A stretch of 64,000 nucleotides of DNA from Apostichopus japonicus (taxonomy: Eukaryota > Echinodermata > Holothuroidea > Aspidochirotida > Stichopodidae): NCBI RefSeq assembly GCF_037975245.1, contig NC_092580.1, forward strand, positions 16,070,001 to 16,134,000, read 5' to 3'. The notes beneath the pieces are model-generated. The model was not told the DNA's origin, searched no databases, and saw only the letters and a list, made by a program, of their open reading frames with translations. The translations under genes were made by a program, and so were the position numbers. Below are positions 24,501 to 34,600 of the stretch, piece by piece; the first letter of the stretch is position 1; each line of letters opens with the position of its first letter.

Positions 24501-27500
24501 GATGGTGTACTCTTTTTGCAAATTTATTTTACAAAAAATTACACGCACAGTGGCGTAGCTAGGATTTTTTGAGTGGGGGGGCATGGGGGGCTGTTCTTTC
24601 TTGTGGGGGGGCGGAGTTTACTATCTAAGCGGAGCGCCACCTTGGTTGGCGCGGAGCGTACAGAGAAAATTTGAGTTTTCAGCACCCCCCAGATCGCAGG
24701 AGATGGCACCTGTGAGGCAAAATAGCAACCAAAATGATGTGCAACTTTGGTGACAGAAATGCAAAAAAAGTTTTTTTCTCTTTCATGCTGACTGGCCTTG
24801 CCAACTCAGCCAGACTTTAAACTTGAGGGAAGTTGGCATCATTTGTCGTTTCAAGCTGTCAAGGCCTTTCTCCCAACTCAAACCCCTGTGGGCTACCGGT
24901 AGATTTGCAGGATATGCCCACATGTGGACTTAAATAGCATTAGAGGAAGGGGGTGGAAGACTAACACGCATCGATGTTTCGGTAATGGTCCACATTGATG
25001 GTTCGGTGCTTATTAGGCCATTTATTGGGTTTCTTGAGGCAGCTGTCATCAAAATCTGGCCTTTTGTGCCAATCGATGACCGGTAACATGTATTGGTATG
25101 TAAATTTCTTCTTCATATATCTAGCAACACTCTAAACACAAATGAGTGGATTTCATTCCATTGGAGTGATCACTCGGCGCACTTCAAATTAAGAGTAAAA
25201 TTTAACTCTATTGGAGTTAACCCTCACTCCTAATATGAGTGAATATAACTCTATTAGGAGTTAAGATTTACTCCAATGAAGTGGAAATTCACTCTTATAC
25301 CGGAATGTGCTCAGTGATCACTCCCATGGAGTGAAATTCACCTATGTTTTTATCAGTACAGTACAGTGCATATCATCATAGACGTACGTACGTACGTACT
25401 ACGTACGTTCGTATATCAGACGCGCTCGATACCCACGATACGATACGGTCCTGGAGAAACTATTTCCACTCATCATTTTTTTAAGGCGATACAGTAGTGA
25501 GTATTGAACAGGCACAGCCGCATGTTTGCAGGAAATTCAGAATTCCCAATATTTTATATCTCTACCAGTAGTGAAAATCATGTTTCGACAGTTTCGTGGA
25601 CATAAAAAGTTGTTTTGTGGAATATTCAATGACATATCAGGGGCGGATGCAGGATTTGTGACAGGAGGGGGGGGGTCTGACTGGTCCAGCCGCGCCTGAA
25701 CGTAAGACTATCTAAGCGGAGCGCCATCATCGGTTGGCGCGGAGCATACAAGAAAATTTTTGGCTTTACAAACCCCCCAGATGGCCGGAAACGGCACTTC
25801 CCGAGTATTCTAAGCAGCATGTACCTAGCCTGAAAATATGGATCTCATGTCTGCAATTTCAGGCCCCCCGTAGCTACGCCACTGATCACGCATGGGGCAC
25901 TTTCCCTCGAACGCGGTAAAAAAAAATCAAAAAAAAAAAAAAAAAAAAAAAATCAGGATTTTCAAAAAGGGGGGCCCGGGCCCCCCCCTGGATCCGCCCC
26001 TGCAAGGAATTAGTCTGTAGTGATGGTTACCACTTATGGCCAGAGGGCTCTGTCCGTCGAGCAGTACCTGTAACCCAGAGTTTTCATAGAAACTTTTAAT
26101 TTCTTACCGAAACCTATTCAAAACTGTGCAATTTTTACACCATTTTGCTCAACAATACAATCTTTGAGGAGAGACCACTAATAGGGGATTAATTGAGGGC
26201 AATCCAATCTGCAATGTGTACACTTCAGGAGACAATCAAGTGATATAACATATTTGAAGGTGATCTGAACAAGCTGGCCGCCTTTAGAGATAACTTTACC
26301 AACATGAGTTAAGATTGGGTGAATGAAGATAAAATGCAACATAGAATTTGACTAACGTTTCGTTTCCAGAGCTAAAAAACAAAAGAAAAACATGCTTCAA
26401 AACTGTCGAAAGAGTCACAACTTCATTTTACCTGATTTTGCCATTTGGATGATAACAGCTTCCTCTGCCTGTTGGAGTAAAGACAGCCAGGAGTGTTCTC
26501 TTCTCATCGTCATCATACAACTGAGTGTAGTGACCTGGTTGACCTTGAGATGCATTGGTGACCATCACGGCGACGCGACCAGATGGATAGCTATTGATTG
26601 TAACTGTTAAAGGAACCTTGTCTTGGCAAGAATATACTTGAAAATGTACCCTCACAAATCTATGCTGTATATTTCAGTTGGAAGTGCTCTCTCAAAAAGC
26701 AAAAAAAAACATGCAACTTTTTTTTTCCTTTTTTGCTACTAAAGTAGGGTACTGATTTATACAATTGATTTTCTTTAATAAAATCATTCTTCTGTAAAAA
26801 AGATCTATCATTAAAAATAACTGAACATTTTCTGCTTTCTTGCAAGATAAGTAAATTGACTAGAATATATCAACCATTCCCTTCTATCAAAATGGTTAAT
26901 GTTTCACTTAAGCATATATGCTAATGACAAAACACATGTTGAGGGTCCTAATATATGACCTAAATCTTTTCTTCTACAACATATCAGTTCCACATAATGT
27001 CAAAACTTAGATCATCAACTTGAATATATTCTTTAAGAGTGCGGTGGTGAAAAATGAGAGCATTGCAAGAAGAAACAGTAGCCAAGAGGCTTAGAGGTAT
27101 TTCTGACCATATGACAAAATATGTATACTTTACAAAGGGAACATTTGTACCTCAACATTCCTTTTTTGCAATGGGCTGTAAATTTGTAATTCTTCAGTAG
27201 AAGACTCAAAGAATGAAAGTGACATGAAATTTTTTATCCAAGAGCAAGTTGCTGCAATTTTGTTATCTGAAAGTCTTCCAATATTGTATTAAGCAAAATG
27301 CAAGATGATTCCAAAAAGCAATCCCTGTGTTTGCCATGATATGAGCAGATGCAAGCCATGTGGGTTTTCCCTACGTACACAAAATGGCTGAATACCATCT
27401 TGTATTAAAAATAATTTGCTGATTAACAAAACAAAGGATACTATACACTGCAGGTTCCATCAGGGAAGGACGTCATGAACTTCTCTCTGGAATCATTCGA

Positions 27501-30342
27501 AGTGTTATGGACAACTTTAGGAAACAAGAGCCTGCCTGTCGGGATGTTCAGTAGTCTAGATGACACCTGCTTCCTTCCAGTCTGAAGGTACTTCATCATG
27601 GCTTCTCTCTTGGCATCACCGTAGTAACGATTTGTAAATGGATGCACGTGACCCTTGAGCTTTGCAACCTCTGCATCCTCATTACTGGAGTAACAAAGAA
27701 ACAGAGATTTCAAGCTGACAAAAGACATGGTTTGATATGAAGTTAAAAAGAACATGTTCTCATAGAGAGTTTAGACTTGTACTGAGGGAGCCAACATGAT
27801 CACAAAAGAGCTTTCCAGATATTAAGAATACTTTAGAGCTAAATTCTTGAAAACTGGAACTGCGGTAGAAAACACTACTAGCCACTCGATTACGATATAT
27901 CAAGACTAACAGCCTGTCAAAAGGCATTCTGTAATGACTTAAAACTTACACCTTTCTAAGAGTTTCTCGAAGCCTTTCCAGTAAAAGTCCCAGCAATGAC
28001 CTTTGTTCTTCTTGCTGAGCCTCTTCTGCCTGCACAATCCATCCTTTATCTTCACAAGACTTGTTAGTCATTGAGAAACTGATAATCTGAACAAAACTGG
28101 GCTGGTGAATTCCACCTGGCAGAGAAATGGAAAAAAAAAAACAATAGAAAGAAAATTGATAGTTTGATTAATGGTAGATAATTTTAAATTATTAATTACC
28201 AGCTTACCAGAGGCCAATCTGCACTCTTTGTTAACATCATAATGGGATATTGCATTTATCCACAATCAGAAACCAGCATAAATAATTATGTTACTACTAT
28301 ACAAAGATTTTAAAGTTCCAACCAAGAATGAAAGTATGAAAAGTGATAAATACTATTTCAGTTTGACTTGCTTGAAAAAACACACTTCCGCCAATTTCAA
28401 TGGAAATGAATTTTGTACAAAAAGAAAAACTCTCGGTGGTTGACAGTACATACAGAAATCAATCACTGGCCATACGACTCTTGTCTAATTAAACACATAA
28501 TTGTATAATTACATAAATGTGAATCCCTTTATGTTAATGCTTGTTTCCTTCAGAAATCATGGTTTATCTCAGTTCATAAAGAGACTATATAACTTTAATC
28601 TATTAGTGCTTATCCTAACCTTGACCTCCAAGTCCATCGCCTATGGCTGGTGTAGAGCTCTCTGATCCTTTGCCTCTCGGAAGAGAAGAATCTCTCTTTT
28701 CACGTCCTGTTAAAAATATATATAAAATAAAAAGCAGTAAAAAGATGGTAGCTGTTTTCTATTAAAACAAAGCAACTCTTTCCAATTCTTAACCTTGTAT
28801 AAAACCCTTTAGCCAGATCACACTGTTGGCTATATACCATGCTTTAGAAATAACCTTTTAAGAAATTGGAAATCTGGTAACTCGGTTTTACACAAATTGA
28901 AACCTTATTACAGATATCGCGAACATTTGAGTGTCAGCATGTTAGGGAGTATTTCTCATGAGTACTACTCAATTACATAATTATTTAATAATTTAATTAC
29001 CAGAATGAGACCTGATGGAGCTCTTCTGTCTTTCGACTGCAGAAGAGGCAGACTTCCGTCTGCTCGATAGGCCTGAAATTGAGGCACTACAAACACTCTT
29101 GCTGTCAACGGCTGGAGGCAAGAGCGCATCGTGTGTCTCTTTCTTTTTCTTCTTCTTTTTCTTCTCTGGTGTTGGTTGTTCTGTCTCATCTACCACCTCA
29201 AAGGTTGGTAACCCTTCTTCCTCGCCTTTAAAACAAGATATCATTCATAGCATATTGGCCAGTTGCAGACAAGTGTAAAAAACAATGATAATGCAGGCTG
29301 TTCCCCCCTCCCCCCCCCCCCCCCACAAAAAAATCTCAATGTCATGTCCATAATAATAGACTAGTCTGCTAGAGGCTAACTATTAAATTCTAGCTTGATA
29401 TGATATTTACCTAGGTTTGCCATATAAACCTCGGTTAGTCAGGAGAAGAATCTTTGTGGGTAGCATGTAATGTGACATTGTTAATTGTTTCACAAATTCT
29501 GTTTTGTTTCATATTCCCCAAAAGTAGACAAAGCAAATTTTTAATATTATGTTAAAAGTTGATGTACCAGATGCAAGTTTTCAAAACAAAATTCCTCTGC
29601 CAAGGCATCTTACCTTTTAATGACAAACCATCCTCAAAATCGCCACACATACAAGATCAGCAGTTAAATCTGTTTTGATTTGTAATATTATACCATATTA
29701 TATTATCCTTTAATGTATCAACAATATATTGCCAGTTATGGTCAAAATTTTATAAGTTTTTAACATATGATCTTAACTAAATTCGATACCTGGAGTGTTT
29801 TCCTCTTCAGCCTTCTCGGCTTCCTCTGGATAATTTTCCAGACATTGCCACTCATAGGAATCGTATCTCACGTCAGATATAAGTTCAGGGTACCCACTCT
29901 GCAAATCGTTGACAAGTTCCCCTTGTAAATCTAAATGTTCCGTCTTGAACAAATAGAGTATCTTTGTTAATTTTACAAGCATTGTGCCCGCACCAGCTCT
30001 GGCCTCTCTGTACAATTGTCTCTGAGGCACATCACCCTCGAAGGAGACATTTTCATAGCTGGCACGTAACAGCTTCAAGAGATTCTCAGCGTGAATGTTA
30101 GGAAGAAATGATCCATTATTGTCATCTCCAAAACCTAGTAGGGTTCTGTCGCCGTCTCCTCCCTCCCCACCCTCCACCATTTTCCTAGCCCTCTGTCTGT
30201 CATGATTTGTTAAGTATGCTGCAACACGAGGGTTGAGGCTGGCAAAACGAAGACTTCTTGGCAGATCTTCCGGTTTCTTACGTCTCCTTTGTTTCCTCTT
30301 CACGATAATGTACTGGTCAAAGAAAAAGGTATTCTCTGCCAT
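15939..30342 (-). CDS. C3orf20-like FAM194-domain protein, 13 coding exons
   Basis: Exons, in transcript order: 30342-29790, 29225-29001, 28706-28620, 28115-27950, 27684-27449, 26603-26432, 23666-23420, 22960-22710, 22142-21747, 18560-18441, 17691-17457, 16503-16387, 16088-15939. All junctions are GT-AG, phases agree, and the join is 2955 bases (984 residues plus TAA). The start is the first ATG after an in-frame TGA 18 bases upstream. Residues about 412-545 carry the FAM194 signature ('FPDGT', 'YPSGRVAV', 'TLLAVFTPTGRGSCYHPNG', 'VLDQDGK'). A central FAM194 domain followed by a long C-terminal region fits C3orf20 (about 900 residues in human) better than ERICH6, where the domain is near the end. 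Function is unknown. The weakest junction is exon 5 to 6, chosen for phase; a different donor there would change about three residues. Confidence 0.77.
18990..19765. other. Intron DNA, nothing recognised
   Basis: Part of the large intron between exons 9 and 10 of the C3orf20-like gene. It holds a poly-C run near 19149 and AT-rich sequence but no exon, repeat unit or RNA gene that I can support. Confidence 0.5.
19766..20416. mobile_element. hAT-like element, CAAGGGCGGCGG ends (copy 2), perfect TSD
   Basis: Inverted ends CAAGGGCGGCGGAAC and the complement of CAAGGGCGGCGGAAG. The 8-bp duplication TGGCCTCC is exact at 19758-19765 and 20417-20424. It is collinear with 7606-8252 and carries the minus-orientation dyad module at 19958-20000. 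It lies in the intron between exons 9 and 10 of the C3orf20-like gene and is non-coding. Confidence 0.88.
24548..25884. mobile_element. hAT-like element, CAGTGGCGTAGCTA ends
   Basis: The left end CAGTGGCGTAGCTAGG pairs with the right end CGTAGCTACGCCACTG. The flanks TACACGCA (24540-24547) and ATCACGCA (25885-25892) match at 6 of 8 bases. It holds two copies of the shared dyad module (24620-24662 and 25707-25750), an ACTCC-rich palindrome (25144-25345) and an (ACGT)n run near 25384. It is non-coding. Confidence 0.65.
25144..25345. repeat. Large imperfect palindrome built of ACTCC/GGAGT words
   Basis: The outer arms match as inverted repeats around 'TGGAGTGATCACT' on the left and 'AGTGATCACTCCCA' on the right. 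Between them are smaller dyads such as 'AACTCTATTGGAGTT' and 'AACTCTATTAGGAGTT'. The whole could fold into one branched hairpin. It may be a MITE inserted into the surrounding hAT-like element. Confidence 0.65.
26432..27684 (-). CDS. C3orf20-like gene, exons 5-6, start of FAM194 domain
   Basis: Exon 5 (27684-27449) ends in the 'FPDGTC' motif and exon 6 (26603-26432) holds 'YPSGRVAVMVTN', 'GHYTQLYDDDEKRTLLAVF' and 'GRGSCYHPNGKI'. These strand-turn-strand motifs (DGT, YPSG, PNG) define FAM194. Exon 7 (23666-23420) completes the domain with 'VLDQDGKM' and a beta-rich tail. Confidence 0.82.
29790..30342 (-). CDS. First coding exon of the C3orf20-like gene
   Basis: It encodes residues 1-184: a very basic segment near residues 15-23 ('KRKQRRRKK'), then a predicted helical region with 'LLKLLRASYENVSF' and 'MLVKLTKILYLFKTEH', and an acidic Glu-rich end. 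No signal peptide is seen, so a cytosolic, cytoskeletal or nuclear place is likely. The exon ends with a GTATCG donor. A possible 3' splice site about 37 bases upstream of the ATG hints at a separate non-coding first exon. Confidence 0.8.
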
Positions 30343-31611
30343 TCTGCATGTGTCATTTCACTATTCCAACAAGTCCATCTAAAATGCATGGAATATAAAT
30401 AGAATTTAGACATTAATATGAAATATTAAAGTGCCCTCTGTGTACACTATACACGATGCATATACCGTTGCTTAGTTGAAACATAAACCAGATGAGGAGG
30501 CTACATTCTGTATTGGTGTTGAAGCTTTGATATCTTGTGGTACGAACTTCGAACCTAACTTAATACACATACTTGACTATCATAAGAGGCAAAACTTACT
30601 GAACCAGGCTATTTTAAAGGGGATACTGCACTAGTACATTACTTTAGCATGGTGGTATCACATAATGAATCAAGACGATCAGTTACGGAATGTTCTTCGC
30701 CCCCCCCCCCCCCCCCCACCATCCCTTTCTCTTCAAAAGTGAATTATAGTATTTATACGTAGACATTGAAGAGATCTTTTACAACATATATCAAAATTTA
30801 AGCTTAACTAAACTTGGGTATAGTCCCTTCTTTCCCACAAAAAATACTGCAACAGTTGGCATGTTGAGATTTAACGTGGGCTCATACTAGTAATAGGTAG
30901 TACATGAGCAGACTGTGCCAAACACTTGATGTAGGCCTATAAATGGCTAACTTTGAGTACACCTAGCTAGTGCTTGGCTAGGCCTAGCCTAAACTCAGTA
31001 ACAAAGTGCTTTCTAACTTAGGCCTAAGCATAAATAAGGCCTAGTGTTCGACCTTATCCTAGGGCCTACATCATGTTTAACTGCAAAAAATATGCGATCA
31101 TACCATTGACGCTTGCATGCAACTTTCTTCAAAGCAACGAATTTAGTTAAAATGGAAAATGTGCATCCCAAGTCCGATAAATATACCACTCTGATCCTAG
31201 TACTGCAGTCAAACACTGAATTTTTAGTTCACATTAGCCTCATAATTACGATCAGCCTACATGGGCCGGGATCGCAAGGTAATTTTTAGAACAGTAAGCT
31301 ACTTCGTGTGTATATTATCTACCCAGTTAAGCCGTTGTTATGAGACAATCTTCTAACTAGCATATATTTTATTTCCGAATTCTAATTCTTTGAAGAATTC
31401 AGTTTTTCCAAAATAGCATATTCCTTGAAGAAGCCATCATTTATTTGGATTTCCGTTAGTTTAAGCATTTTAGCGATCATTTCTGGGGATACAAGTCGAA
31501 ATGTTTATTCCATGTGGGATTGGGGCTTAAACCTAATATGTTTATTCATAATTTACGCTGAATAATCAGCACCATCGTTACTATGAGTAATAAAGGTTAA
31601 ATTGGTTGAAA
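30343..31611. promoter_or_regulatory. Shared upstream interval of two divergent genes
   Basis: Only 1269 bp separate the start codons of the C3orf20-like gene and LRGUK, so 5' UTRs and promoters of both must lie here or use upstream non-coding exons. No TATA box is obvious near either start. The interval has a poly-C run near 30701 and a cluster of AGGCCTA words at 30930-31075. It contains no competing gene. Confidence 0.5.
31577..31591. promoter_or_regulatory. Candidate RFX X-box upstream of LRGUK
   Basis: GTTACT-ATG-AGTAAT is an imperfect inverted repeat 20 bases upstream of the LRGUK ATG. The left half fits the RFX half-site GTTRCY fully. The right half fits RGYAAC at five of six positions. 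The spacing of 3 is within the range of known X-boxes. One such match could arise by chance. The same bases also hold a short upstream ORF (ATG at 31583, stop at 31598). Confidence 0.35.
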
Positions 31612-34600
31612 ATGGCTCTGCTTGTTGCACAAAATGTTGACAGCGACCTGTATGGAGTCACTGCAGATTCATCTCAAATGCTATCCTTTAACAATTACAC
31701 AGAAGAAGACACTTATAATGAATTAAACGAAATCTCTGATCAAAATTTACCGAAGACGGAGGACGAAAGAGTCAGTCCAACAGTGTCTGAACAGGAGGTA
31801 CCATTAATTATGCACGCACTTTACGTGTTTCGCGAAAGATTAGGGTAGACCATACAGTACTGTAACATAGGGGAAATTAGGCCTAGGCACAGGGCTATAA
31901 ATGAATGAAAAAGTAATATCAGACTATGAATAATAAGGGCTGTAGGGAGAAATGGTAAAACATTGCATATTGTGGTTTGATATTGCTAACATTAGAACAA
32001 AAGTGCAACTAGGCCTAGGCCTAGCCAACTATATTACTTAAAGTTAGGAGTTAGGTTAGTGACAGTGTACTGTTACTATGGTGATAATGATATGGAGCAA
32101 TTTATGCAAGTGCAATATTTCCTGGGGTGCGCCAAATGAGGGATACTGTGAAGCGTATTCTAGTTATTGTTATTGTGAAGCGTATTCTAGTTATTGTCAT
32201 TATGACGTCACCCATGGCTCGCGCATTGGTGGTTTGCGCTGTGGTGTGGCGGGATATAAATCATGCATTATTAGAAGCGTATCTTTTGCTTTAAATGATT
32301 CGGGGTTGGAAGACAGCCAAACTGGTTCAAATTGGTTGAGTGCATTTGCATATGCTCATCTGCATATCAGGTTGGCACTCAACCAATCAAGAGTTTGGTA
32401 AGGGGTGAGTTAAAAGTTTACACCAATCGGGTTCAAGGGCAGAGCGTGTGCCCTGTGCAACGCGTCTTAATTTGTTATTTTGGAATCAGGGGTTTAAGTG
32501 TTTCTTAAAGATTTATCGAGGAGTTGAAGTTTATCTCCCGAAGTCTACAGACGTAGAACAGTAGGCTCCGTTATTTATATTTTCGTCTGTAGTCTTCGGG
32601 CTCTTTACATTTTAATTATCTAAAGTTACAAGTTACAGTTTTATCCTGAATCAATAAAAGAAGACATATATTATGCAGTACCCGTTTTTCCTGATTATTT
32701 CACGTTTCACGCTCGGTTCTACGGTATCAGTGTAAGGCCGGGCTTACCGTTCCCGATCTACCTAAAATAAGCCTTACAATACCTGTAAGTATGTAGCATG
32801 GTGGGTTCATAATTGACGCACTTAAGGATTTGAGTAACGATGTCAATCAACGAAAAATCCAAGTCACTCAACTGTATGCGTTTTTCATGTAGGATGGTGA
32901 CTTCGAAGTTCGCCCACTTAAGACTTAAAACACCCCAAAACTAAATCTTCTGGTATAAATCATTTGAAAATATACTTCATATGGTGGGAGAATTTTGTTA
33001 TAGTACGATACACGGCCAAACTTTCTTTCCTGCAAACTGTTTTCACGTTGTTTTCCAAGAAGATTCTTCGTGATTGTGGAACTGGTATTTCTTGCTAGAG
33101 TATTGCGAATTTCGGCCACGCAACCTACAGTGTGGCGCTGGTAAAAATTGGTGGCGCTGTTGCTCTTTCAGTAATTATAACAGACTTCATAGATCTTCGT
33201 CATTTTATTGACAAATATGCAAGTAATTTCTTGCACACGGGTCATTTTGGAGAGAAAATAACTGTAGCTTCGTACTTTTTGGTGAAATTTGGCTCTTCCT
33301 GTAGGTTTTCATGGTGAAAATCGTGTATTTCTTAGGGTGCCCGAACTTCGCAGTATGGCGAACTTCGCAATACTGACTATACTAGTTCCTCAGAAATGTA
33401 ATAATATAATTATATTTATTGTTCTGTGCCTATGCTACGTGCAATTGAGCAAAATTTGACCACAAAATGTCTGCTGTGTCAAGTTCTTTCATACCCCTTA
33501 ATTGACACTGTATTCGTTGATAAGCTAACTGTAGTGTAGGCCTAAGTATACATCCATTGACTTTGGATGCTGTTTGCTATGCTCTGAGCCACTAAGCTCA
33601 GACAGGTCAGGTCCCAGAGAGTAGTGGTATCATACTGAGGTAATTGTGGTTATTTTTAGGGAGTAAGATTTCCAAATGCAAAATAATGTGCAAAACTGGG
33701 GGGGGGGGGGGAGGGTGTTAAAAGCTTTCAAAAAAACACAGTTTGATCAGCATATACCTGAAATGGATTAAAATTCATCAAATGTATAATTCTTCTAGCT
33801 TGGCTGCAAAAAGTTTAGGTTGCCTGCTGTATCATTGCTAGTAATTCTTTTAATTTTCAACTGATCACAAGACATCATCTTTAGATATATTGTAACACAT
33901 CTATCTGGTAAAAACACCTAGTTTTGGTTTGTGCTTGATAAGATACTTCAAAACAGCAAATGTACAAATGTTACCATTACTTACCCCTCCCCTATTTTAA
34001 GATGCAAATTTTGCAAGTTTATAGCCATAATCAGTTACAGCTAATATTTACTTGAACATAATTTCTTCTTCCAATCTTTAGCCTTGTCAAGATGGTATCT
34101 TGGATGAAGAGTCGATTTCCTCTGGTCTCTCAAATATGGGCCGCACTGCAGATGGTACTGAAATAACATTCCTCCATCTCACACTTCCTGTAAGTTCCTC
34201 TATTAAAGCACCAATTGGTTAATGCTTTTAACATAGTAGTAGCTACCAGTGAAAATCCATTCTTTACCAGTTGCAAATTTTTACCATTACTAGTAGCCAG
34301 TCTATGTTGGAGCCATTGACAAACTATGATGCCCACAGAAAATTTCAACCTATGCTTCTGCCTTATTTTTGAATGTCCAGTTTGGCTACTCCTTGATCCC
34401 TAATCTGTTTTCCAGATTTCTCATTCATTTATTAATTTAGTTTGCACTTTGATTAATTTATCAAACACATAACAAAGAAGTTGAAGTCGAGCAACAATTT
34501 GACTTCATATTTCTCTAACTCAATATATTGTGTTATTCTGTAATGATTTTTTAAAAAACTTTGGAATGTATACCATATTTTAGTAACGCAAATATAACAC

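Larger units (their letters stand above)
24113..26003. mobile_element. Composite of nested hAT-like elements in an intron
   Basis: The outer ends CAGTGGCGGATCCAGG and CCTGGATCCGCCCCTG are inverted repeats, with CAAGG on both flanks; that is shorter than the 8 bp expected, so the outer boundary is less certain. Inside lies a clear second element (24548-25884), and a third left end at 25638. A poly-A run near 25920-25950 and several poly-G/C runs are present. It sits in the C3orf20-like intron between exons 6 and 7. Confidence 0.6.

Noticed and set aside
25384-25408. (ACGT)n run as a regulatory element
   Set aside because: It is a short simple repeat inside a transposon, with nothing to indicate function.
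30440-30480. X-box at GTTGCTTAGTTGAAAC in the shared promoter
   Set aside because: Only the left half resembles an RFX half-site; the right half does not fit RGYAAC.
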